Below, piece after piece: positions 1-5,035 of a stretch of DNA of 5,134 bases. Positions within the stretch are counted from its first letter, which is position 1, and the number at the start of each line of letters is the position of its first letter. The stretch spans positions 1 to 5,134 of the forward strand of contig CANOCD010000116.1 in the NCBI GenBank assembly GCA_947564495.1. The letters are read 5' to 3'. Source of the stretch: an uncultured Angelakisella sp. (GTDB lineage Bacteria > Bacillota > Clostridia > Oscillospirales > Ruminococcaceae). The translations under genes and the position numbers were made by a program. A model generated the notes under the pieces. That model saw only the letters and a list, made by a program, of their open reading frames with translations. It was not told where the DNA came from and did no database searches.

Positions 1-103
1 AGCGGCGGTTTTATTACCGTGGGGGTGAGGGAGGAAAAATGGAAGAAGAGGAGAAGTAGGGAAAGGCTTTTCCCTGTGCAGAGCGAAAGTCTCTGATCGT
101 TTG
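1..103. other. Left-edge region, no gene assigned
   Basis: Two forward frames are open from the window edge. One ends at a TGA at 94-96, the other at a TAG at 57-59, and either could be the tail of an upstream gene. Neither reads as a family I recognise. In the second frame a six-codon ORF (ATG at 39, reading MEEEEK) follows a GGGAGGA box, but this purine-rich run may be coincidental. A perfect 7-bp stem-loop, AGGGAAA-GGCT-TTTCCCT at 58-75, overlaps that TAG. It has no T-run, so it is at best a weak terminator of an upstream gene. I could not place a convincing -35/-10 pair for the RNA that starts near 104. Confidence 0.3.
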
Positions 104-290
104 AAAGCTGCGGTGTGCGATAGGACCGGTTAATATAATCCAACACTGATATTACGGGAGCTTTGACTCCGAAGTGGATTGCAGACCTCCCGGCCTTTGG
201 CCGGACGAAGGGAGCGTGAAGCGCAGGGCGGGCACCCACCTGTCGTAAGACGGGTTTTATCATCCGGTCCGCCGGCATCGCGGCTTTTTT
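104..290 (+). ncRNA. ssrS: 6S RNA (SsrS-type regulator of RNA polymerase)
   Basis: The segment folds as a long rod, the architecture of 6S RNA. A closing stem pairs 107-116 with 275-284 (10 bp with wobbles) and 123-129 with 264-270 (perfect, GGACCGG/CCGGTCC). A large central bubble follows: 130-159 on the 5' side and about 223-263 on the 3' side. The 3' side carries a hairpin, CCTGTC-GTAA-GACGGG (239-254), matching the small 3' bubble hairpin of known 6S RNAs. It sits in the context CACCT...GGGTT, as in the E. coli RNA. The apical arm pairs 160-165 with 217-222 and 167-170 with 211-214, capped by CCGGCC-TTT-GGCCGG (190-204). The closing stem runs straight into six T residues (285-290), so it can end its own transcription. 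About 180 nt is a normal 6S length. Known 6S RNAs mimic an open promoter and sequester the sigma-70/sigma-A holoenzyme in stationary phase. Exact ends are estimates. Confidence 0.8.
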
Positions 291-303
291 GCAGGCCGAC
301 ACG

Positions 304-334
304 GCTCCCGGGCTTCTGGGCCCGGGGGCTTTTT
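304..334 (+). terminator. Intrinsic terminator downstream of 6S RNA
   Basis: A 10-bp stem (304-313 with 320-329, one G-U pair) has a six-base loop TTCTGG. It is followed by TTTTT at 330-334 and, after one G, a further TTT. It lies 14 bases past the T-run of the 6S RNA and probably acts as a backup terminator. Confidence 0.85.
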
Positions 335-546
335 GTTTGGGGCGGCGGGTAAATTGCTGCTGTTTTGGGGGCGGGGCGCCGCACCTTCACCAGGGACAGC
401 CTGGACAGTCCAGACCCCGGCCGCTCTTTGGGGGCGGAAGGCCTGCGGGTTTTGTTGGAGTGGGGTTCCGCCTTTCGGGGCTGGGACGTGGAGCTTTCCG
501 CCTCCTGCCTTTTACGGCCCAGGGCTCCAGGCACTACTTATGCCCC

Positions 547-571
547 GGCACAGCTTTCCGCAGGGTGTGCC
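547..571. repeat. Inverted repeat GGCACA/TGTGCC
   Basis: Six-base arms at 547-552 and 566-571 enclose 13 bases that contain the second copy of AGCTTTCCGC. The right arm shares base 571 with the next inverted repeat. Function unknown. Confidence 0.4.
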
Positions 572-590
572 AGCGGACGCTAGTCCGCTG
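571..590. repeat. Perfect 8-bp inverted repeat abutting the tRNA promoter
   Basis: CAGCGGAC (571-578), loop GCTA, GTCCGCTG (583-590) form a perfect hairpin or dyad. It ends one base before the -35 box TTGACA at 592. No T-run follows on either strand, so a terminator is unlikely. An operator-like or structural role for the tRNA promoter is possible but unproven. Confidence 0.6.
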
Positions 591-591
591 A

Positions 592-620
592 TTGACAATC
601 CCCCGTCTGCGTGCTAAAAT
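592..620 (+). promoter_or_regulatory. Strong sigma-A promoter of tRNA-Arg
   Basis: The -35 is a perfect TTGACA (592-597). A 17-base spacer leads to -10 TAAAAT (615-620), preceded by TGC, an extended -10 element. The predicted start near 627 leaves about 19 bases of 5' leader before the mature tRNA end. This is what a highly expressed stable-RNA gene would be expected to have. Confidence 0.85.
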
Positions 621-645
621 AGAAAAGCCCCAATGGCCCCTGTTT

Positions 646-720
646 GCCCCCGTAGTTAAATGGATATAACAAGCCCCTCCTAAGGGTTAATTGTGAGTTC
701 GATTCTCGCCGGGGGTGCCA
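646..720 (+). tRNA. tRNA-Arg(CCU)
   Basis: A full cloverleaf can be drawn. The acceptor stem GCCCCCG (646-652) pairs with CGGGGGT (710-716), with one G-U at the end. The D stem GTTA/TAAC encloses the loop AATGGATA. The anticodon stem AGCCC/GGGTT (one G-U) holds the seven-base loop CTCCTAA, which places anticodon CCT at 34-36, reading AGG (Arg). The variable region is four bases. The T stem GTGAG/CTCGC carries the loop TTCGATT. G717 is the discriminator, and CCA (718-720) is encoded in the DNA. Confidence 0.95.
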
Positions 721-727
721 GACCAAA

Positions 728-764
728 GCCCGGAGCCGCTTATGCGGCTCCGGGCCCTTCGTTT
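728..764 (+). terminator. Terminator hairpin of tRNA-Arg
   Basis: A perfect 12-bp stem (728-739 with 744-755) closes on the four-base loop TTAT. The tail CCTTCGTTT is only weakly T-rich. The hairpin starts eight bases after the CCA end, the usual place for a tRNA terminator. The imperfect tail could allow some readthrough toward the permease gene. Confidence 0.75.
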
Positions 765-774
765 CCCCGCTGCC

Positions 775-803
775 TTGATTCTTCCCCCGAAATATCCTAT
801 AAT
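775..803 (+). promoter_or_regulatory. Sigma-A promoter of the permease gene
   Basis: TTGATT (775-780) and a consensus TATAAT (798-803) are separated by exactly 17 bases. The predicted start near 810 gives a leader of roughly 78 bases, C-rich. The leader contains a perfect 6-bp hairpin, GCGGGC-ACCGAC-GCCCGC (812-829). The hairpin ends well before the start codon and has no T-run. No riboswitch is recognised in the leader. Confidence 0.8.
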
Positions 804-887
804 GAGCACCGGCGGGCACCGACGCCCGCACCCCCCCGGGCCTCCGCCTGCATCCCCCAAAAAACTCAAACCGAAAGGGTATCCCCC

Positions 888-2021
888 ATGAAACAAACCC
901 TCCTCCGCCTCCTCAAACAGGAGACCGTCCTCTCCGTCTCCCTCCTCCTGGCCGCCGGCTCCATGATCTTGGTCCCCCCGGACAGGACATACCTCTCCTA
1001 CATCGACTTCCGCACCTTGGCCATCCTGTTCTGCCTCATGGCCGCCATGGCCGGGCTCCAGCGCACCGGCCTTTTCCAGTGGGTCGCCCAGTCCCTCTTG
1101 GGACGGGTCCGGCACAGCTGGCAGCTGATGGGGCTGCTCATCCTTCTCTGCTTCTTTTCCAGCATGGCCGTCACCAACGACGTCGCCCTCATCACCTTCG
1201 TCCCCTTTACCTTCATCGTCCTGGACCTTATGGGCCCCGAGGCCAGGGAGCGGCTGCTCATCCCTGCCGTGGTGCTGCAAACCATCGCCGCCAACCTGGG
1301 CAGTATGCTGACGCCGGTGGGGAATCCCCAGAACCTCTACCTCTACGGCAGGGCCGGGCTCTCCTTGGGGGAGTTCCTCCTGCTGATGCTCCCCTACTCC
1401 CTGGTTTCCCTCCTGCTCCTTCTGGCCTGGGGGGCGGTCCGTGCCGGGGACTACCCCGCCCCTGTCCGGGTCACCTTCCGGGAGGCGGCCGGCCTCCCCC
1501 GGAACAAGACACCCCTGGTGGCCTGCTCCCTCCTCTTTCTCCTGGATCTGCTCACGGTGGCCAGGGTGGTCCCCTGCTGGCTGGCCCTTGCCGCCACCGT
1601 CCTCCTCCTGGCCCTGGTCGACCAGGCCGTCTTTGCCCGGGTGGATTACAGCCTCCTCCTCACCTTTGTGGGATTCTTCCTCTTCGTGGGGAACATGGGG
1701 CGGGTCCCCGCTTTCTACGGGCTCCTGGAGCGGATGGTCTCCGGCAACGAGGTGCTGGCCGGGGTGGCCGCCAGCCAGGTGATGAGCAACGTCCCGGCGG
1801 CCCTTCTCCTGTCGGGATTCACCGAGGACCTGCCCCCCTTGATCGTGGGGGTGAACCTGGGGGGACTGGGGACCCTTATCGCCTCTATGGCCAGCCTCAT
1901 CTCCTACAAGCTGGTGGCCCGGGAGGCGGGGGAAATGAAGGGGGCCTACTTCCGCAGCTTCACCGTGACCAACCTTTGCTTTTTGGCGGCGCTTCTGTTG
2001 TTCTCTTTCGTCTGCCCCTAG
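888..2021 (+). CDS. ArsB/NhaD/SLC13-type anion permease (ion transporter superfamily)
   Basis: A 377-residue polytopic membrane protein, likely a secondary transporter of an anion in the cytoplasmic membrane. The substrate (dicarboxylate/citrate, arsenite, sulfate or other) cannot be told from the sequence. Hallmarks are the first half-motif VTND (95-98) and ANLGSMLTPVGNPQNLYLY (135-153), the signature of ArsB/NhaD-like permeases. A matching second-half motif follows: SNVPAALLLSG (300-310) and NLGGLGTLIASMASLI (323-338). Hydrophobic segments cover about 14-30, 43-58, 80-112, 125-150, 163-182, 208-245, 255-270, 290-310, 316-340 and 358-376. The length is slightly below the usual 400-430 residues, but both halves are present. 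I chose ATG 888 because GAAAGGG (873-879) lies eight bases upstream and the protein begins directly with a typical amphipathic N-terminus. Upstream in-frame codons run back into the tRNA gene. The gene is monocistronic and converges on the kinase gene with a six-base gap and no visible terminator. No ars genes are adjacent. Confidence 0.85.
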   Translation: MKQTLLRLLKQETVLSVSLLLAAGSMILVPPDRTYLSYIDFRTLAILFCLMAAMAGLQRTGLFQWVAQSLLGRVRHSWQLMGLLILLCFFSSMAVTNDVALITFVPFTFIVLDLMGPEARERLLIPAVVLQTIAANLGSMLTPVGNPQNLYLYGRAGLSLGEFLLLMLPYSLVSLLLLLAWGAVRAGDYPAPVRVTFREAAGLPRNKTPLVACSLLFLLDLLTVARVVPCWLALAATVLLLALVDQAVFARVDYSLLLTFVGFFLFVGNMGRVPAFYGLLERMVSGNEVLAGVAASQVMSNVPAALLLSGFTEDLPPLIVGVNLGGLGTLIASMASLISYKLVAREAGEMKGAYFRSFTVTNLCFLAALLLFSFVCP

Positions 2022-2027
2022 ACAGGG

Positions 2028-2846
2028 TCAGAGGGACCGCTGGCCGGAGAGGATGCAGGTTTTCACCCGGTCGGTGATGATCCCCCGGTCCCGCCGGGGA
2101 TAGTATTCCAGGGCCGGGAACAGGGCCTCCTCGATCTCCCCGGGGGTCAGCCTGGGAATGGAAAGCTGGGGGCCGTAGAGGCTCCGGGCGGCGTTCCTCT
2201 GGCGGGCGAAGGTGGTCTGAAAGGGGCTGGCCCGGAGGGAGGAGATCAGCGCCGGAGGCACTATATCCATCCGCAGCACCTGGGTGTTGGAGAGGAGCCC
2301 CGCCCCGTTGTCAAAGACCGGGCAGTAGTCGTAGCGGCCCTTCTCCTCGATCACCGCAATGTTGTTGAGGTGGCGGTCGTCGTTGCAGAAAAGGGCGTCC
2401 ACCTCGAAAAGCAGGGTAAGATATTGGGGGAACCGGGCCAGGCCGGTCACCTCCGCCGTGGCCTCGGCCAGGTAAGCCACCCGCTTTTTGCGGCTGGGGA
2501 GCCGGGCCAGTTTTTCTCCCAGGGGCATCCCCAGGGAATGGGAGAGGAGCCGGTTCACTGTGACAAGGGACTGGCCGGGCCTTAGAAAATTCCCGCTGGA
2601 ACAGCCCGCCCGCAGGTGGCCGTGGACCTCCAGCCGCTCCATCCGGTAGCGGACGAAGGTGAAGTCCAGGCCGGTCTCCAAGTTGCTCCGCTCCAGCAGG
2701 GCGGAGATCACCGTCTCGGCCAGCCCCTCGTAGCCGAACTGGTCCAGCTTGTACCACCGCCCGGTCTCCCGGTCGTGCCACTTCTCCTGATTCCCCTTGG
2801 AGGAGGTCTCCGCGATCTTTTCATCGGTCACAAGGCGGACATTCAT
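2028..2846 (-). CDS. Compact HipA-like kinase (putative toxin or regulatory Ser/Thr kinase)
   Basis: A 272-residue protein with the core signatures of the HipA kinase family. A Gly-rich segment, SSKGNQEK (15-22), aligns position by position with the E. coli HipA loop SVAGAQEK, which places Ser15 at the HipA autophosphorylation serine (Ser150). A candidate ATP-binding lysine is K33 in WYKLDQ. The catalytic loop NDDRHLNNIAVI (155-166) supplies D157 and N162, equivalent to HipA's DGHAKN. The metal-binding aspartate is D179 in PVFDNGAG. The protein starts almost at the kinase core and lacks the roughly 140 N-terminal residues of full HipA (about 440 residues), resembling HipT or CtkA in this. Start ATG 2846 overlaps the upstream stop as ATGA and has GAGGTGA (2857-2851) before it; an ATG at 2870 lacks a ribosome binding site. 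It is probably translationally coupled to the AbrB gene. The family assignment is good; toxicity and the target are inference. Confidence 0.82.
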   Translation of the reverse strand: MNVRLVTDEKIAETSSKGNQEKWHDRETGRWYKLDQFGYEGLAETVISALLERSNLETGLDFTFVRYRMERLEVHGHLRAGCSSGNFLRPGQSLVTVNRLLSHSLGMPLGEKLARLPSRKKRVAYLAEATAEVTGLARFPQYLTLLFEVDALFCNDDRHLNNIAVIEEKGRYDYCPVFDNGAGLLSNTQVLRMDIVPPALISSLRASPFQTTFARQRNAARSLYGPQLSIPRLTPGEIEEALFPALEYYPRRDRGIITDRVKTCILSGQRSL

Positions 2847-3382
2847 TTCATCACCTCGATGGACAGCCATTGTTCATCCTCCGCCATCCGCCCCCCGGTC
2901 TTTTGGATGATGGCCAGGGGGTCGTATTTTTCCAGGCCCAGCGCCTCCAGGTAGTTCCGCAGCCCGGCCCGCTGCCGGGGGATACAGCGGTCCTCCAGGA
3001 ATCGCCGGAGGTCCTCCCAGGAGGGGGAGGGCGTGTTCCCGAAAGCGGTTTTGATAAGGGGGACCTCCTCGTTTTCCACAACGAGCCTCTGTTCCGTAAA
3101 GTCGGCGTGGATGGTGGAGCAGAGGGTGTCCCTGTCGTAAAACCGCAGGATACGGACGACATGGCCCAAGGCCCTCTGCCGGGCGGCGAAATCCGGGCCG
3201 CTCAGGCGCCGGGACAGGACGATCCGCTCCCCGTCAAAGGCCAGGTCCAGCTCCCGCCGGGTCTCGTCGACGCCCAGCCCCTTTATCCAGCTGGTGGGCA
3301 GGGTGATCTTATAGGTCTTTGCCCCCCTGGCGGCTGTCCCGCCGGCGGAGCCGATGCTTACCTTGGTTATCCGCTGTTCCAT
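2843..3382 (-). CDS. AbrB/SpoVT-type DNA-binding protein with C-terminal HipS-like(?) domain, putative antitoxin
   Basis: A 179-residue protein. Residues about 5-59 read as a swapped-hairpin AbrB/MazE/SpoVT domain: TKVSIGSAGG, then KTYKITLPTSWIKGLGV, an acidic turn and ERIVLSRR. A second domain (about 62-179) contains WEDLRRFLEDRCIPRQR (122-138) and GLEKYDPLAIIQKTGGRMAED (149-169, shown here in outline only). I do not know this domain by name. Its order of elements (VPL, then a helix ending near an R-x-x-P-x-x-R, then D...I...G) resembles the HipA N-terminal subdomain. I prefer ATG 3382 because GAGGTGA (3394-3388) lies at the right distance. The in-frame GTG at 3391 falls inside that box. It is the first gene of the cassette, with a four-base ATGA overlap into the kinase gene. 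It is probably the autorepressor that binds the palindromes in its promoter. The DNA-binding call is firm; the antitoxin role is inferred. Confidence 0.75.
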   Translation of the reverse strand: MEQRITKVSIGSAGGTAARGAKTYKITLPTSWIKGLGVDETRRELDLAFDGERIVLSRRLSGPDFAARQRALGHVVRILRFYDRDTLCSTIHADFTEQRLVVENEEVPLIKTAFGNTPSPSWEDLRRFLEDRCIPRQRAGLRNYLEALGLEKYDPLAIIQKTGGRMAEDEQWLSIEVMK

Positions 3383-3397
3383 TCCATTCACCTCGTA

Positions 3398-3440
3398 TCT
3401 ATTATAGACTATTCGTAACGAATATACAATATTTTTGTAT
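3398..3440. promoter_or_regulatory. Three contiguous inverted repeats covering the cassette promoter (probable operators)
   Basis: Three dyads lie end to end. TCTAT-T-ATAGA (3398-3408) covers the -10 box. TATTCGT-A-ACGAATA (3410-3424) is a perfect 7-bp dyad filling the spacer. ATACAA-N5-TTGTAT (3424-3440) has one arm that is the -35 box. The block is strongly AT-rich compared with the GC-rich genes on both sides. Position and symmetry suggest autorepression by the AbrB-type protein, possibly with the kinase as co-repressor, as is typical of toxin-antitoxin operons. Which dyad is bound is not known. Confidence 0.65.
3401..3429 (-). promoter_or_regulatory. Promoter of the AbrB-kinase cassette
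   Basis: On the minus strand TATAAT (3406-3401) is preceded, across a 17-base spacer, by TTGTAT (3429-3424). The -35 is weak (three of six matches). The predicted start at about 3394 gives a leader of only about 12 bases, so the ribosome binding site GAGGTGA would sit at the very 5' end of the message. The weak -35 and buried operators suit a repressed promoter. Confidence 0.7.
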
Positions 3441-3443
3441 CCC

Positions 3444-3485
3444 CAAAAATCCGCCGCCCCGAGCCACGACCGGCTCCAGGCGGCG
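3444..3485 (-). terminator. Intrinsic terminator of the amylase gene
   Basis: Read on the minus strand, CGCCGCC (3485-3479) pairs with GGCGGCG (3458-3452). A 2x2 internal loop separates this from an inner GAGCC/GGCTC stem with a six-base loop. ATTTTT (3450-3445) follows. It lies 20 bases after the amylase stop codon and directly upstream of the cassette promoter, which it insulates from amylase readthrough. Confidence 0.85.
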
Positions 3486-3504
3486 ATTCGCTATTGTATA
3501 TGGC

Positions 3505-4854
3505 TTACCCCACCGCCACCAACCGGCTCTCGTTGGGGGCCAGGGTAAGATGCAGGGCCCCGTCCCCCGCCGGGAGAGATTCCCCGGTGACCAGGTCGGT
3601 GCAGGGTCCGCCCAGGGGCAGGCGGATGGAGACCGGGGCCTCCTTCTCGTCGTTGTTCACCGCCACGATGACCCCTGTCCCGTCCAGGAGCCGGGCAAAG
3701 GCGTACTGGCGGTTGGTGAGGAGCAGCTCCTGATACCCCCCGTGGACCAGGGCGGGGCGCTCTTTGCGAATCCGCCCCAGGGTCCTGATCCAGTCCAGGA
3801 GTTCAGGGTCCGCCGGGTTTTCCAGGGCTTTTTGGAGGTCCACCGCCGGGCGGAGGGGGTCGTCGTTTCCCCCCTCCTTTCTGCCCTGGATGCCCCACTC
3901 CGACCCGTAGTAGATGGAGGGGATGCCGGGGAGGGTGAAGAGCAGGGTATGGACCGGGTAGATGTGCCCCGGGACCTTCAGTTTGGAGGCGATGCGGTCC
4001 ACGTCGTGGTTATCCACAAAGGAGTAGAGGCGCATTCCCCGGTAAATGCCGCCGTTCTGGTCGAACTCCCGGCGGATGGTGTGGGCGATCTCGAAGTAGT
4101 TGTGGTCGTTGTGCCCCGAATAGAGCCCCTTGTGCAGCTCGTAGTTGGTGACGCTGTCCAGCTTGTCCCCGCCGATGTACCGGCTGTAGTCCCCGTGGAT
4201 CACCTCCCCCATGAGCCAGAAGTCCGCCTTCTTCTCGTCCACGCACCGGCGAAGCTCCTGGAGGAAGGACTGGTCCAGGCAGTCGGCGCAGTCCAGGCGG
4301 ATGCCGTCGATGTCAAAGGTGTCGATCCAGAACCGGACCACGTCCAGGATGTAGTCCCGCACTGCCCGCTCCCAGTAGTTCAGGTTGGCCAGCTCGAAGC
4401 AGTTCCGCCAGGCTTCATAGCCAAAGCCGTCGTTATAGGGGGAGTTCCACCCGAAGTTGAGTCCCTTATACCAGGAGCAGTAGGGGGAGCCCTGGCGGTT
4501 CTGCTGGATGTCCCGGAAGGCGAAGAACTCCCGGCCGGTGTGGTTGAAGACGCCGTCCACCACCACCCGGATGCCCCGGTCGTGGGCCGTCCGGACAAAG
4601 CGGGCGAAGTCGTCGTTATCCCCCAGGCGGCGGTCCACCAGGCGGTAGTCCCGGGTATCGTACCCGTGGGAGGTGGACTCGAACAGGGGCCCGATGTAGA
4701 TGGCGGTGCAGCCCAGGGAGGCGATATGGGGGAGCCACTGCTCCAGCTGGCCGAAGCGGCGGGTGGTTTCCGGGGACTCGTTTCTCTTGGGGGCGCCGGT
4801 CATGCCCAGGGGGTACATATGGTAAAAGACTGCTTCCTCGAACCATTTTGCCAT
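3505..4854 (-). CDS. Cytosolic GH13 alpha-amylase / alpha-glycosidase
   Basis: A 449-residue glycoside hydrolase family 13 enzyme, probably cleaving alpha-1,4 bonds in maltodextrins or similar oligosaccharides. It has no signal peptide (it begins MAKWFEEAVFYHMYPLG), so it should act in the cytoplasm on imported sugars. The (beta/alpha)8 barrel carries all GH13 regions: DGVFNH (100-105), GIRLDCADC (184-192) with nucleophile D188, GEVIHGD (216-222) with acid/base E217, and FVDNHD (279-284) with transition-state D284. PGIPSIYYGSEWG (309-321) follows. A small beta-sandwich domain closes the protein (about 370-449). It lacks the N-terminal CBM34 domain of neopullulanase/maltogenic amylases (about 580 residues), so it belongs to a shorter subgroup. 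The start ATG at 4854 has AAGGAG (4872-4867) upstream, at a rather long spacing of 12 bases. It is monocistronic, with its own promoter and terminator. No sugar transporter or regulator is adjacent, so the exact substrate is open. Confidence 0.93.
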   Translation of the reverse strand: MAKWFEEAVFYHMYPLGMTGAPKRNESPETTRRFGQLEQWLPHIASLGCTAIYIGPLFESTSHGYDTRDYRLVDRRLGDNDDFARFVRTAHDRGIRVVVDGVFNHTGREFFAFRDIQQNRQGSPYCSWYKGLNFGWNSPYNDGFGYEAWRNCFELANLNYWERAVRDYILDVVRFWIDTFDIDGIRLDCADCLDQSFLQELRRCVDEKKADFWLMGEVIHGDYSRYIGGDKLDSVTNYELHKGLYSGHNDHNYFEIAHTIRREFDQNGGIYRGMRLYSFVDNHDVDRIASKLKVPGHIYPVHTLLFTLPGIPSIYYGSEWGIQGRKEGGNDDPLRPAVDLQKALENPADPELLDWIRTLGRIRKERPALVHGGYQELLLTNRQYAFARLLDGTGVIVAVNNDEKEAPVSIRLPLGGPCTDLVTGESLPAGDGALHLTLAPNESRLVAVG

Positions 4855-4890
4855 GATCTTCTTTGTCTCCTTTTTGGTGTGGTGGGTTTT

Positions 4891-4919
4891 ATTATACCTT
4901 GGCCGGGGGGAAATGTCCA
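4891..4919 (-). promoter_or_regulatory. Sigma-A promoter of the amylase gene
   Basis: On the minus strand TGGACA (4919-4914) and a consensus TATAAT (4896-4891) are separated by 17 bases. The predicted start near 4884 gives a leader of about 30 bases. I saw no clear CcpA cre site or other dyad in or beside it. Confidence 0.85.
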
Positions 4920-4992
4920 GCGGGGGGGTGGGTAGGGCGTCGGGTAACGGGGAGGTTCTGCGTTGGGCTGTGCGGAAAGCCAGGCTGGCACG

Positions 4993-5030
4993 TTCCGGAT
5001 TCGGGCCCCCTGCGGGGGCCCTGTCCGGAA
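4993..5030. repeat. Large two-part stem-loop upstream of the amylase promoter
   Basis: The outer stem TTCCGGA (4993-4999) pairs with TCCGGAA (5024-5030). The inner stem GGGCCCCC (5003-5010) pairs with GGGGGCCC (5014-5021) around a three-base loop TGC. All 15 pairs are perfect. No T-run follows on either strand, so it is not a classical terminator. It lies upstream of the amylase promoter and would not be in that transcript. Confidence 0.6.
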
Positions 5031-5035
5031 GGGCA

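Larger units (their letters stand above)
335..591. other. GC-rich intergenic stretch without a recognisable gene
   Basis: Several frames are open here on both strands, but they lack ribosome binding sites and read as proline/glycine/arginine-rich shadows of GC-rich DNA. Short repeats are visible. TTTGGGGGCGG-like strings occur near 364 and 427. The ten-mer AGCTTTCCGC occurs at 492-501 and again at 552-561. A 13-base palindrome, CTGGAC-A-GTCCAG, lies at 401-413. The right end holds two abutting inverted repeats listed separately. I see no coding gene or known RNA. Confidence 0.5.

Noticed and set aside
130..534. Minus-strand open frame of 134 codons
   Set aside because: It runs through the 6S RNA and both terminators in antisense, is low-complexity and basic/proline-rich, and has no recognised motif.
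646..720. tRNA-Arg(CCU) as an integration (att) site
   Set aside because: This tRNA is a frequent integrase target, but I found no second copy of its 3' end in the window and no integrase gene nearby.
693..887. N-terminal extension of the permease to a GTG at 693
   Set aside because: It would begin inside the tRNA gene and run through its terminator and the permease promoter. ATG 888 has a ribosome binding site and a normal membrane-protein N-terminus.
1079..2077. Open frame of 332 codons on the plus strand overlapping the permease
   Set aside because: It overlaps the permease in another frame, is glycine/proline/arginine-rich and has no ribosome binding site. The permease frame carries the conserved NPQN and SNVP motifs.
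2847..2870. Kinase start at ATG 2870
   Set aside because: It has no ribosome binding site and adds eight residues encoded by the upstream gene's last codons. ATG 2846 has GAGGTGA at the right spacing and gives the classic ATGA overlap.
3383..3391. AbrB gene start at GTG 3391
   Set aside because: This GTG is part of the GAGGTGA ribosome binding site that serves ATG 3382.
3319..4935. Long open frame (538 codons) on the plus strand
   Set aside because: It lies antisense to the amylase, whose four GH13 motifs are unmistakable. The plus-strand product is a valine/proline/glycine-rich shadow caused by GC-biased codons.
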